Below are positions 44,889 through 56,418 of a DNA stretch of 64,000 nucleotides, piece after piece. The translations under genes were made by a program, and so were the position numbers. Origin of the DNA: Dryocosmus kuriphilus (taxonomy: Eukaryota; Arthropoda; Insecta; Hymenoptera; Cynipidae); the NCBI GenBank assembly GCA_038277395.1, contig CM076190.1:186374001-186438000 (forward strand), written 5' to 3'. Numbering within the stretch: position 1 is the first letter of the stretch; each line of letters opens with the position of its first letter. The notes beneath the pieces were generated by a model. It worked only from the letters and a program-made list of their open reading frames with translations. It was not told the DNA's origin and ran no database searches.

Positions 44889-47056
44889 ATGATTGAGTTC
44901 ACAAAGAGGGAAATTGTACAACAGCTTCTAAAGCCGGGAATTACAGACACAACCGTTCAGTATATTTTAACACAATTACATATTGATGTGAACAGTGTCT
45001 GCCAGGAAGAACTAAGTCGCCTTAAAATTTTTTTAAGAACACTCCACTGCATATACGATGGAAATTTTAATACTGCAAAAAGAATGAAGAAGAAGCGTTG
45101 AATTAAAAAAAATGTATAGTGGCTAAATTCAGAACTTAAGGTCAAATTAAATAAATTATTAGTAAAAAAAAACATCCATAATGCTGGTCCTGGTCGCTCA
45201 AGTGTCAAATTTCATGATAAACGCGATCGTTCGAAAAGACAAGAAATTGCAAAAAAATAAGTGCTAAGTTTCAGTATGATAAACAGAAAATGATTTTGCC
45301 TTATCGTCATGCCGCAAGGCGCTCTAAAGAAGCTTATCTAAGTGCAGTTCTTGCAAAGGTCATGCAAAGCCTGGAGCATCCACATAAATTTCGAAAATTG
45401 TTGGAGACACCACAAATATGAAAAAAAGAATGCTGAAGATGCTTTAGCATTCTTACTAGACAATTCTACGTCCAAGAGTGTCTACACGAATATGCTTTTA
45501 CAGTCAAAGGTATCTAGAGTAGACATTTGGCCACCATATAAGAATGTCAGGGAAGCCAAATCCGAATGCAGGCCACCAAATTGTTCAATTGTAATCAATG
45601 AAACCGTAGTAGAGGTGAGTGTTTAGTCGCTTTTAAATCACACAGTAAAGAGAATAATTGAAGTTCGAGATGAAGTAATATCTTCTCATTTCGAAGAGAT
45701 CGATAGAAAAGAACTGGAAGTGGTTTTGATCTATTCATCGGGCTTTGATAGAAACTTCGGTCTTTCTGGATGTAAGCAAATCTATCATTCTGTTTCTGAA
45801 GATGTAGAAATGAAAGACGAAAATTTATTCCCTACCAGCCTTATACCCCTGCCACTATCAACTTCGAAAAATGTTGTACTCTGGAATAACATGCCTCAGT
45901 CGGCAAGGGTCTGTCGTCCTATTAAGCTACAATTTTCTAAAGAATAAAAAGAAATAATTTTCGCAGAGAGAAGCAATGTTGAGAATCAAATCGACAGGCT
46001 TGAGGTTTTCAAAGTATCACTAGACGAAAACCATCACATCCTAGTTCAGTTTTCCCTACACTTGATTTTAATAGATGGGGAAGTATTGAGCATAATCACA
46101 AGTACGAAGTCAATGTAAAGTTGTGTGATTTGTAATGCAACTCCTAAGACATTCAACGATTTTCCAATAAAGTGAAAGATATCTATGTACCAGATTCAAA
46201 ATCGCTTCATCACGGAATTAGTCTGCTTCATGCGTGTATTTAACTTCTAGAGTGCTGTTTACACATTGCATACAGACTAGATATGAAGGTCTGGAAAATG
46301 AGAACTGAGATGCAGAAAGGTTCATTAAAAACACGAAAGAAACAAATCCAGGAGACACGTTGGAACAAATTTGGGCTGAATATGGATATGCCGAAACCTG
46401 GCGGTTCTGGAACAACCAGCGATGGTAATACAGCACGTAGAGCCTTCTGAAATGCTAAACCTTTCGCTGAATGTTTAGGACTTAATTGTCAGATGGTTCG
46501 CAATTTTCAGGCAATCCTAACTACATTTCCTTCTCATTTTCCAATCAATTCCAGAAAATTTGATAAAGTAGCTTCTGCTACTGCAAAATTGTATATTACA
46601 CATTATTATTGGTTTCTTATGCCACCAAAGCTTCACAAAATTCTAATGCACGGTTCTGAAGTCATCAGCACAGGTGTACTCCCAGTAGGCATGCTTGAAG
46701 AGGAAGCATCTGACGCCCGAAATAAGTATTAAAAGAATTTTAGGCTATGTCGTAGCAGAAAGCACAATCACACCGTAACTCTGGAAGACGTTTCTTACAG
46801 AGTGACGGATACATCAGATCCTAAAATATCTACACCAAATCTCTGTTGGCGTCTTCAACACAAAAAAGCATTGTCAATCCCTAAAGAGATGCGTAACTTA
46901 TTTTTAGCCCTTCAAACAGACACAATATGCACCCCAGATGACGATGACAGTGATGAGGAAGGATCTGACGTGATCTTTATTTTCGAAACTCTATCTCAGT
47001 TAGATGAAATAGAATTATCAGATGACGAAGAGCATTTTCGGTTACTGAGAGTTTAA
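44889..47056 (+). pseudogene. Transposon-type gene of unknown family, decayed
   Basis: + strand pieces in consistent order: 44889-45101, 45342-45626, 45720-45947, 46493-46732 and 46802-47056. The two last carry MPPKLHKILMHGSEVIS, LPVGMLEEEASDARNK, then an SDPKIST segment and an acidic tail DDDDSDEEGSD. This combination is familiar from repeated uncharacterised genes in arthropod genomes, and I infer a transposon origin. Stops and frameshifts separate the pieces. Directly downstream (47118-47330) lies a tandem repeat whose peptide reading resembles that beside the unrelated transposase at 22.9-24.6 kb. Confidence 0.5.
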
Positions 47057-47117
47057 GGGAATTGCTTCAAGAATACCTACATTCATTACATTCATTCTGA
47101 ATATATTTATTTCGGTG

Positions 47118-47330
47118 CCTGTGAGAGGTGATGGGACTCACTTCAGGAAGCACCCCAATTTTATTTATTATATTTATTTCAAATATATTTATCTGTTTGT
47201 GAGAGACGAGGGGACACACTTCAGAAAGCACCCAGATTTTATGTATTATATTTCTTCCAAAAATATAATTATTTGATTATGAGAGGCGAGGGGACTCACT
47301 TCAGAAAGCACCTAGGAAGCTACAACTTAT
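47118..47330 (+). repeat. ~85-bp tandem repeat with VRGxGTH coding motif, three copies
   Basis: 'gtgagaggtgatgggactca', 'gtgagagacgaggggacaca' and 'atgagaggcgaggggactca' start three units, each followed by 'cttcag(g/a)aagcacc'. Read on +, units give VRGDGTHFRKHP-like peptides. The same nucleotide motif forms the 42-bp minisatellite at 22577-22871 in inverted orientation. Confidence 0.75.
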
Positions 47331-47439
47331 GTAGGCTAATTGCAGGAGTTGTGAACTGATTAACTAATTATGCCACTACAAAACGTTTGAATTCAAAACT
47401 TTGAAGTTATGGCACCAATTTGGATCAGGCATCTGAGGA

Positions 47440-47765
47440 TTCACAATTTTGATATCAAATTCATAGTCAGCGACACCGAAAACCCCCTTATACCAAGTTT
47501 CATATAAATATAAAACCTTTTTTTGAATTTCGACCACCATTCTGGTTCTAACATTTTGAATCTGCCAATTTAAACATCAAGTTCGAAGTCAGCATCCCCA
47601 AAAACCTCCTTATACCAAGTTTCATACAAATATGAAAAATTTGTTTAGAATCTCGACCGCTTTTTGGTTCTACCATGCTTAATTTACCAATATAGACATC
47701 AAGTTCAAAGGCAGCAACCCCAAAGACCCTCTTATACCAAGTTTCATGCAAATCCGACGAATTCT
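47440..47765. repeat. 122-bp tandem repeat, about 2.7 copies
   Basis: 'cttataccaagtttcat' recurs at 47487, 47609 and 47731, exactly 122 bp apart, with 'catcaagttc.aagtcagca.cccc' between. Moderately diverged. Such repeats often flank insect transposons. Confidence 0.85.
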
Positions 47766-47984
47766 TGAATTTTTGCCAGTTTTACCGGTCTGCTGGCCAA
47801 CTGTGTTTTGGTATCGGAGCACCGTACAACTAAATTTGATTCACAATCGATGTTGCTTATGTGATAAGTGATTTTCGTGTCACTTTCATCATGCTCGGGA
47901 AATGTTCATACTTATAACAATATTCGTAGTTGAAATTTCAATTTTGTTCTTAATAAACAGTGCAACGTTCCTGCAAAGAGATAC

Positions 47985-48510
47985 GACGTCCTCAAGAAGA
48001 AAAGGAGAATAATAACCCGGGAGGCCGTGAGCATCACGCCAGCCCCAGGTGAGAAGGAAGCAAATGACGAGGGACGTCCTCACTGAAGTGGCATCCAAGG
48101 CAGAGGACTTCCAAGAGGAGGACAAGAGAACCAGAGGAGCCTCAAGGGCTCAGATTGTGGTCTACGACCTAGTCAAGACTACGGTGGCTGCTGACGTGGA
48201 GGAAGCTGTGAAGGTGGCCCCAGGAGACCAGCTTGGCTCTCCACTGTGGGTGAACCTCACCAAGAGAAACAATGGAGGCTGCATCCTAGCTTTTGTTGAG
48301 CTAGATGCGGCTGCTGCTGTGAAACTGGAGAAGGCTGCCCGACTGAAGGTCGGGTGGGTAAACTGCAGGGTAAAGGCGCCCAGCCCCGAAACCCGCTGTG
48401 TGCGGGCTATCTGCCCGAGAGTGCAACCGAAGACCGCAGCAAATGATGCAGAAGGTGCTACCAGGAGACTCACGAGGCGGCGGAATGCCAAAATGTGGTA
48501 AATTCCCGTC
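47985..48510 (+). pseudogene. ORF1 copy A, 5'-truncated
   Basis: C-terminal part of the ORF1 seen complete in copy B: RAQIVVYDLVKTTVAADVEE, then ILAFVELDAAAAVKLEKAAR and LKVGWVNCRVKA. The first zinc knuckle is frameshifted near 48,400. The N-terminal ~60% is absent or unreadable before 47,985. A fold-back element separates it from its own 3' tail at 50,210-50,457. Confidence 0.7.
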
Positions 48511-48694
48511 CGCCCACAACAGCCAGCCGAAAACCCTAGGTGGGTAACGAAGTAGGCAGGAGACGCTGAAGACAGGGAAGAAAACGACACCACCCTGAAG
48601 TAATGCGAAAGCGGTTTCCGGGTTGGATTATTTCAAGAAGAAAAGCAGCCTCTGCATCGAGCGTGTACCTGTATACATTAGAAGAGAACTTTAT

Positions 48695-50202
48695 CGTCCG
48701 TTCAGGAAGACCTTCTAAACTAATCCAAGAGATGACGCTTTGAACGTGTGGTCCTATTTTCCCATTAAAATCCATTGGCGAAATAATACAGATAAATTTT
48801 AGGTCATTATTATGTAAAGTAAAGAAATGTAAAAATTCCATAAATATGAGAATAAAGTTCATTTTGATTAATAATTTCGAAAAAATAAAGAAAATACGTA
48901 ATATACAATTGTAAATTTGATTTTATACTTGTATACATTTTGAGCGAATATTTTTCAAATCTTAAGTTGTAGCCGTCTTAGCTTCCACTTTTTGCAAACT
49001 ATCAATAAATTATCGTCACTAAATACTGCTTTATAATTGTAATGTTAAATTTATTTGAACAATGAATAAAATATTTACATACATGTATAAGATAATGATA
49101 ATGATTGAAATAAATATACTTAATAACGAGCGTCCTATTGTGATGTATTACACATGATCTTCTAAGAAATTAAAAAAATTATTTGCAATTTTCATACAAA
49201 ATTCAGAGGAAAGATCAAGAATTTTTTTTAAATTGCTACAGTTTTACTATTTTTAATCAAAATAAGTTAATAAACATCCAGTGGCTATGATAGCTAGCGA
49301 GGAAGGTCTCGCTGATCCAAGCATCTGCAGTGAATCGCAGATATACAATGGAACTAGTGCGTGTTCTATTGCAGTCAATTGTTTGGGAAGTCAGTAGAAC
49401 TGTCTATCGTAATTAATTGGCAACTTGCAGTTCAAAGTCTCTTTTGTGAAGGGTTTTTATTTGGAATATGATAAAATTTCAGAATTAATTTAATTTGATT
49501 AAAAATGGTAAAACTGTTGTAATTTTAAAAAAAATTCTTGACCTCCTCATACAATTTTTTATGAAACTTGAAATTAATTTTTTAAATTGCTTACAAGATG
49601 AATGCTTTAGTCGTACTCTATAATTAAGTCTAGATTGTAATTGAACTTGTTTTTTGTAGGGTATACATTATGCATACTATACAATATAATTTATTACATA
49701 TTTTGTAAATTTTATTATTATTATTATATATACATACATATATATTTATGTATATATGTCTGGTACATCAAAATAGGACGTTCGTTATTGCTTATACTTA
49801 TTTCAACCATTATTTTATTATGTATATATATATTTTATTAATTATTTAAATAAGTTTAAAATTACAATTATAAATCAGTATTTGATGACGATAATTTGTT
49901 AATAGTTTTCAAAAAGTTGAAGTTAGAACAGCTACAACTTAAAATTTGAAAAATATATATAAGAAAAGAATGAAGTTTACAATTGTAAATTACTCATTTT
50001 CTTTATTCTTTTTAATTTATTAATTAATACGAACTTTCTTCTCATATTTATAGAACTATTAACTTTCTATTACTGTACAAAATAGTGATTTAAAATTTAT
50101 TTTTTTATTTCTTCAATGGATTTTAATGAGAATGTAGGACCACACGTTCAAAGCGCCATCTCTTGGAATAATTTATAAGCTTGCCCTGAGCGGATGATAA
50201 AA
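48695..50202. mobile_element. Fold-back element with ~550-680-bp inverted arms
   Basis: 'aatccaagagatgacgcttt' at about 48,720 is mirrored near 50,140-50,175. Complementarity continues inward through 'aagttgtagccgtcttagct' (about 48,963) and 'caagaattttttttaaat' (about 49,220) to a ~220-bp spacer at about 49,270-49,490. Identity is roughly 80% by eye. No coding sequence. It lies between ORF1 copy A and the matching 3' tail at 50,210, so it probably inserted into copy A. Confidence 0.8.
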
Positions 50203-50395
50203 TATCATAAAAAGTGGGGGTGATGCCAGGGACTGAAGAAAAGGGAGTTGGTTTTAATGGTTAGGCCTAATCTGACAACTCCTCTCCCTCCTTACCGGAG
50301 ATCTCACTTGTGCGATTCCTGGTGCGCCGGGCGTGGAGATGTCTAACATGAAAGCCCCACACTCCATACAGTAATACATTTCCCCTTCCCTTCCA

Positions 50396-50419
50396 AAAAA
50401 AAAAAAAAAAAACAAAAAC

Positions 50420-50457
<38 letters not shown>
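50396..50457 (+). repeat. Poly(A) and (ATC)n at end of copy A
   Basis: A-run at about 50396-50411, then about twelve ATC/CAT triplets (50420-50457). On - it reads as a run of Met codons, which is not a gene. Confidence 0.9.
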
Positions 50458-50942
50458 CTATCCAAGGATCACCGCAGTTGTCTGCGGTGGAGGGGAGGTG
50501 TCACCCCTACTTGGCGCGTCCCCAGGTGGCGGATAGGGGAATGCTCGCTGGAAACAGAGGGTAGAGCTGAAATAAAATAGGCTCCGTGGACCAAACACTC
50601 GATTGGTGACGGTCGCAGCCCACTGGGAGTGCTCCAAGCCATGTCCGGTTTTTCCGCCGGCATGGTGTAGGGGCTGCTGTGAGTTCGCTCTGCCGAGGTG
50701 TAAGCTGCGACCGGGCATCGGGAGCCAGCCCCTTCGGGCCTTGATCGGGGAGTGCGTGGTGGCTGCAGGGATCGGAACCTGCAGTGCTCCGGGCGAGTCC
50801 AGTCCGTCCGTTTATTCCGGGACTGGTTAAACGAAGGTTGGGCCCCAGAGTACTGGGGTAGGACTTCGGTCCGAGGGTATACCCGCTCCCAACTATTTCG
50901 GCCCGCCCCTCCACGCACGATGCGCTGGTGGAAATTTCTAAC

Positions 50943-52301
50943 ATGGCTTGCAAACTGGGAAAACGGAGAGGGAGTAAGGAAACTTACGTCGAAGAGGAGC
51001 TGGACTTCAGCAACAGCTTCGACGTAGTGAACGACGAGGTAAGGGGATTATCGGACGTTGGTGCTGCAAAGAGCTTAGCCCGCGAGACGCTGGATTGTCT
51101 GAAGGATAGACACCGAGCGGTGCGAGGGTGCCTCAAGAAGCTCTTAAAAATCTGCGAGACAAAGGAGCAGGTGGAAGTAGTGGAGAAAGCACAAAATGAA
51201 ATGTTTCAGGCGGGCTACGATTATCGAGCCGTAAACGGGTTCTTTGAGAACTATAGGAACTCAATGAACAGGCTGATGAAGGAAAAAATAGGTAAAGAGC
51301 GAAAGGAGAAGTCTCTCCTGAGCTCTACCTTTAAGGAGAAGCCGATGGTTTCCGTTTCTACGCAAACGGAGCCGCAGACGACGGCCATGAAAGCGACGGA
51401 GAAGCGAAAACGGGAGAGGGAAATGACCCTCAGCCCGCCCAACGGATCCGGAGCAGAGAAGCCTGCCCCAAAAAAGACCAGGACCCAGGAGGGGTTAGCA
51501 TGGTCAAAGGTGGTAAAAAGGAGAAATCAGAAGGAGAGGACGGAGAAGGACAAGGAGAAGGAGAAGGAGGAAAAGCCTGAAGAGGTGGCACCACGAAGGG
51601 GCAAAGCGTCCGATAAGGGACAAGAAGCCCCCAAGAAGAAGAAGAGGAGAATCCCCAGGGAGGCCGTGACTATACGGCCAGCCCCGGGGAGGAAATACGC
51701 GGATGTCCTAAAGGACATCCAGAAGAAGGTCAAGCCTGAGGACCATGGCGTTATCGTCAAGTCCATCAGGCAGACCAGGACGGGTGATGTCCTCATCGAG
51801 GTGGGGGCAAAGGAGGATGAGAGGCAGCACTTCGGGGCGGCCATCTCGACGGCCCTTGGAGATGGCGGGAGTGTTAAACACCTCGTCCCAAGGGCGCAGG
51901 TAGTGGTCTACGACTTAGTCGAGACCACGGAGGCTGCGTTCGTGGAGGAGGCAGTGGGGGTGGCCCTGGGAGGAGGCCTTAGCTCTCACCCGAGGGTGAA
52001 TCTCACTAAGAGAAGCAGCAGAGGCTGCATCCTAGCTTTCGTCGAGCTGGATGCGGTCGCTGCTGCCAAGCTGGAGAAGGCAGCCCGACTGAAGGTCGGG
52101 TGGGTGAACTGCCGGGTGAAGGCGCATAGCGCTGAATGCCGGTGTTATAGGTGCCACACTATCGGACACGTGGCCCGAGAGTGTGCCAACGAGGACCGCA
52201 GCAACAGCTGCAGAAGATGCCTGCAGGATGGACACAAGGCGGCCGAGTACCAGAACCTGGTAGGTCGTCGTCCACCTGCAATAGGGACGAGGAAACCCTA
52301 G
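50943..52301 (+). CDS. Intact ORF1 (gag-like, zinc knuckles) of R1-like half-LINE, copy B
   Basis: I place the start at ATG 50943 (MACKLGKRRG) because copy C starts at the matching ATG (MASKDG); the frame is open slightly further upstream. It is 452 codons. The N-terminal ~110 residues are helical and acidic, followed by a Lys/Glu-rich linker (residues ~120-240), then a conserved domain with YADVLKDIQKKV, VVVYDLVETTEAAFVEEA and ILAFVELDAVAAAKLEKAAR. Two zinc knuckles follow: CYRCHTIGHVAREC (complete) and CRRCLQDGHKAAEY, where the last Cys is replaced by Tyr. The protein would bind element RNA. No ORF2 follows: 186 bp downstream is poly(A). Confidence 0.85.
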   Translation: MACKLGKRRGSKETYVEEELDFSNSFDVVNDEVRGLSDVGAAKSLARETLDCLKDRHRAVRGCLKKLLKICETKEQVEVVEKAQNEMFQAGYDYRAVNGFFENYRNSMNRLMKEKIGKERKEKSLLSSTFKEKPMVSVSTQTEPQTTAMKATEKRKREREMTLSPPNGSGAEKPAPKKTRTQEGLAWSKVVKRRNQKERTEKDKEKEKEEKPEEVAPRRGKASDKGQEAPKKKKRRIPREAVTIRPAPGRKYADVLKDIQKKVKPEDHGVIVKSIRQTRTGDVLIEVGAKEDERQHFGAAISTALGDGGSVKHLVPRAQVVVYDLVETTEAAFVEEAVGVALGGGLSSHPRVNLTKRSSRGCILAFVELDAVAAAKLEKAARLKVGWVNCRVKAHSAECRCYRCHTIGHVARECANEDRSNSCRRCLQDGHKAAEYQNLVGRRPPAIGTRKP

Positions 52302-52484
52302 AAGGGGATAGGCCAGAGGAAGACGCTGGAAGCAGCGAAGGAAACGGCACCCCCTGAAGTAATGCGAAAGCGGTTTCCGGGGGGATTAATGCCAAGAAGA
52401 AAGAGGAGGTGAGTTTAGTGGGTATTGCCGTTTTTTAGGCTGAGTCCCACACTCTGTGCGTAAACTGCATTCTCACCTCCTCTC

Positions 52485-52486
<2 letters not shown>

Positions 52487-52525
<39 letters not shown>

Positions 52526-52552
52526 CATCACTATCATCACCATCATCATCAT
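52487..52552 (+). repeat. Poly(A) and (ATC)n between copies B and C
   Basis: A-run at about 52487-52520, then imperfect ATC triplets to about 52552. Marks the 3' end of copy B and the insertion site of copy C. Confidence 0.9.
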
Positions 52553-52843
52553 AACCACCCAGGGTGTAAGGGCTGCTGTGAGCTTGCTCTGCCGAAGTGT
52601 AAGTAAGCTGAGACCGGGCATCTAGAGCCAGCCCCTTCGAGTCTTGATCATGGAGTGCGTGGTGGCTGCAGGGATTGGAACCTGCAGTACTCCGGACGAT
52701 TCCAGCCCGTCCGTGTATTCCGGGACCGGTTAAACGAAGGTTGGGCCCCAGAGTACTGGGGTAGGACTTCGGTCCGAGGTATACCCGTTCTAAACTATTT
52801 CGGTCCGCCGCTCCACGCACGATGCGCTGGTGAACACTTTATC

Positions 52844-54060
52844 ATGGCTTCTAAAGACGGAAACCGGACATTGAGGAAGGAGACATACTCCGAAGAGGAG
52901 CTGGACTTCAGCAAAGGCCTTGACGTGATAGAAAAAGAAGAAAGGATGGAATACACAATGGCGATTTCTTCAATGAAGAGGTGGATCTACAAACTTCAAG
53001 AGGACCTGAAAGAGAACCACAAAGTGGCACGCGAGTATCTGCAGAAGGTGTTGAAACTCAGCACGTCAGCAGCACAGGAGGCCGCAGTGGAGACCGTGAA
53101 ATCTGAAACGGAGGGCTACATGATAGCAAATAATAGGCTGATGAATGAAAGGATAGGCAAGGAGCGTAGAGACAAGTCTCTCTTGAGCTCTACCCTCAAG
53201 GAGAAGACAGCTTCTGCTTCCACGCAAACGAAGCCGCAGATGAAATCGGAGGAAACGACGGAGACGCGCAAGCGTGAGACGGAAACGACCCTCAGCCCGC
53301 CCAGCGGATCCGAAGCCGAGAAGCCGGCCTTAAAAAGGTCAAGGACCCAGGAAGGTGTCGCCTGGTCTAGGTTTACCAGAAGAAGAAGCAAGAAGCAGAT
53401 AAAGGAAGTGGAGAAGAAGCCTGAGGAGGAAGTAATGCCATGAAGGGACAATGCGCCCGATAAGGGCAAGTAGGCCCCAAGAAGAAGAGGAGGAGAATCC
53501 CCGGTCGGCCGGCAAGATTACACCAGTCCCAGGGATTAAGTATGCGAATGTCCTGAAGGACATACAAAAGAAGATGAAGCTGGAATACCATGGAGTAAAC
53601 GTCAAGGCGAGCTGGTAGACAAGGAGGGGTGACGTCCTCATTGACTTGCCCACCGAGGCGGAGGAGCACATCGGTGATGCCATTTCGAAGGCCCTTGGAC
53701 AAGCCGGCTGTGTTCGATACCTAGTCTTCAGGGCGCAGATTGTAGTATACGATTTAGTCGAGACTACGGAGGCTGCCAACGTGGAGACAGCGTTGAAGGT
53801 GACCTTGGGAGACCAGATTGGGTCTCCACTAAGGGTGAGTATCACCAAGAGGAGCAGCGGAGGCTGCATCCTAGCTTTTGTTGAGTTGAATGCGGCCGCT
53901 GCTGTCAAGTTGGAAAAGGCGGATTGACTGAATGTTAGGTGCGCTGAAACCCGATGCTACAGATGCCACGGAAGATCGCAGCAAATGCTGCTGGCGATGC
54001 TTCCAGGAGGGCCACAAGCCGGTGGAGGTCCAGAATCTGGTAACTCCCTGTCCATCTACA
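52844..54060 (+). pseudogene. ORF1 copy C, broken
   Basis: Opens at ATG 52844 and reads in frame for 199 codons to the TGA ending at 53443. Homology to copy B continues with stops and shifts (about 53,500-53,640), then 53646-53927 encodes RAQIVVYDLVETTEAANVE and ILAFVELNAAAAVKLEKA. The first zinc knuckle is degraded near 53,960 and the second reads CWRCFQEGHKPVEVQ, so its last Cys is missing. It shares with copy B the SLLSST.KEK and LSPP.GS.AEKPA.K segments. Inactive. Confidence 0.8.
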
Positions 54061-54390
54061 ACCGCTAGAAGAAAACTCTAGGTGTGTAGTGAAGCAAGAA
54101 GGTGACGCTGGAGATAGCGTAGGAAACGGCATCTCCTGAAGTGATGCGAAAGTGTTTTCCGGGGGTATCAATGCCAAGAAGAAAAGGGAGGATGTTTAAG
54201 TGGGTAGGCCTAATCTCACAACTCCCCTGCCTGCTCACTGGGGATCTCACTTGTGTCATCCCTTGTACGTCGGGCGTGGAGATATCTAACATGGAAGCCC
54301 CACAGGTCGTGCAGTAATGCATTTCCTCCTCCCTTCCAAAAAAAAAGTTCATGATAAACATCATCACCATGTGCATCATCATCATTGTTT

Positions 54391-56418
54391 GCGGTACCAC
54401 TTTTATATGTTTCTTCGGTAGGTATTATTAACAATCGTCACCCTTGATATTTTTCCAGCGTGGATCGCCCTTGTGGGCCCCTCGCGAGAAACATTATTCG
54501 GAAGTGCGGTAAACAGGGCTTTTTGCACAAGTACAATAACAAAATCTCAAGCAAATTCTGTATTGTTTTAGTTTTTTATTATTATTTATTAAGTTTGCAT
54601 TTTAATGCATTTTTTTGGACTTTTGGCCGAATCATTTGTATTCTGCCTTACCGTACGATCATGTAAGCAATAAACAATACAAATGGAGGTAAAATATTAT
54701 AAAATTAAAGAGCCCAGGTACCGCTTAAAATGTAATAGTTTCTTTATTATTATATCATCATTATAAATTATTACTCGCTAACAGTAGGGTACTATTTTCT
54801 GTAAAGAAAAATAGAAGGATTTCATAATAAGCTGTGCAGCTTGGCTTTGTTTTCTTTAAATTAATTGAAGTTATATATTTTTATGTAAAATTAACCGGGA
54901 ATACAAATTTCGTGGTGAGAATCACTTTTAATGAAATCTGCATGTTTTTTGGTTATGTTCTTTTGATTATTTTCAAAAAATAATTCCAACTCCTAAAAAT
55001 TACCCGACTTTTTTTTTTCTATTCTATTTGTATTTTTTTTTTAATCTTCTAAAAAGAACTCTTTCAAAAAAAATTGTACAACAGTGAGTGATTGCGTAAT
55101 TGAGGATATAACTTTTTTTCTCTACATTTTTTTTACTTCTTCAATAAAAATATTGCTTCTTTTACATGAAGGATTAATATTTGGTTTAATGAGAAAGACA
55201 GTTTTTCAAAATGAATAAGTGGTAAAAAGAAGTAAAGAAGTACGTAAAAGTACAAAAGGTACAAGAAACATGTGAATTTGCAAGATACCCAAGAAAAGTA
55301 TTATTTTTTTCATTTGCTTTTTAAATATTAGTTTTATTAAAAATGTATTTAAATAAAAAGGGTTGATCTTATTAGGCTAAATCTTTCTTCCTTTTTTTTA
55401 TTAACTTTTCTCACTCAATCAACCCCTTTGAAGAAAAATCGAAAAGAATAGGGAAACAACAAAAAAAAAAGTTATTTTTTCATCTTATTAATTCAGTAGG
55501 TATTTTTAATTTTAGATACTTACGGACTCCATAAAAAATATAAGTCAAGATTACCAGTACTTAAAAATCTTATTCGGGTAGTTTACAATATAAAAAAAAA
55601 TTAAATTTAACATTTTTCTTTCAATTCATGTTGAAAATTATTAGCAAATGGTACGGAAAAATGCAACACAGGAAAATACAAATAAATACAATAAATTATA
55701 ACAGAAGTTACAGAAGATAAAACTTTACACTTTAACACTCATTCATTTTGAAAAACTGTTTTTTCTCGTTAAAATAAATATTGCTCCCGAATTAAATATA
55801 AAAAGTATTACTTTTCTCTAAAAATTAATTTCTTAAATTACGCACAGGTCCACTGTTTAAAATATATATTTTTGTTGAAAGAGGACTCTTTAGAGTATGA
55901 AAAAAATTACAAAAAAAATCGAGGTAGGCAACTTTTAGAAATTTCAGTTTGAAAATTTGTTTAAAACCAATTCAAAAAACATAACAAATAAGCGTGAAGG
56001 CTTTACTGATTGTGATTTAAACCACAAAATTGGGATTTCTCAGTAATTTTATCTAAAAATCTATAGTTTCAATTAATATAAAGAAAACCAAGTCAAGCGA
56101 TACAACTTATTATGAAAAGCGTCCATTTTTGTTTAAGGAAAATATTAACAATCGAAAAAAAATTTTAAATGCCATAGATTTTTTCGAGCAAAACATCAAA
56201 GATTTATTTTCCTTCTTATATGTGTAACAAGTTGTGTAAGTTTAAAAAAAATCGGTGAGATAAATCTGTGTATTGTGAATCCGACATGGAGTTCCCTAGT
56301 ACCGAACTGCAGCATAAGTCAAGAAACTTATATTTATATTTAACTTATGACAATAAATAAAAATATAGATATATTGTGTTGCAATTTTCGCTCTGCTTTT
56401 TTTTTATAACTTAAACAA
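54391..56418. other. AT-rich spacer, no gene
   Basis: About 2 kb of AT-rich non-coding sequence with homopolymer runs. No supported coding or RNA feature. It lies downstream of the secreted-protein gene on the - strand and may include its 3' untranslated region. Confidence 0.45.

Larger units (their letters stand above)
47985..54390 (+). mobile_element. Head-to-tail array of ORF1-only R1-like retroelements at (ATC)n
   Basis: Three related copies in one orientation: A (47985-48650 plus a tail at 50210-50457), B (50460-52552) and C (52553-54388). Each has ORF1, a 3' region containing 'gaagtaatgcgaaagcggtt', a poly(A) stretch, and then an (ATC)n tract directly followed by the next copy. No endonuclease or reverse transcriptase sequence occurs in any copy. 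Copy C is shortened at its 5' end relative to B. These look like non-autonomous half-LINEs that would depend on a partner ORF2 in trans. Confidence 0.75.

Noticed and set aside
48162..48593. 143-residue - strand frame over ORF1 copy A
   Set aside because: Antisense of GC-richer ORF1; similar shadows occur over copies B and C (for example 53339-53908).
49641..49841. Hydrophobic 66-residue frame in AT-rich DNA
   Set aside because: Low-complexity translation of AT-rich arm of a fold-back element; no conservation in the other arm.
50267..50458. - strand frame beginning with a run of Met
   Set aside because: Translation of an (ATC)n microsatellite.
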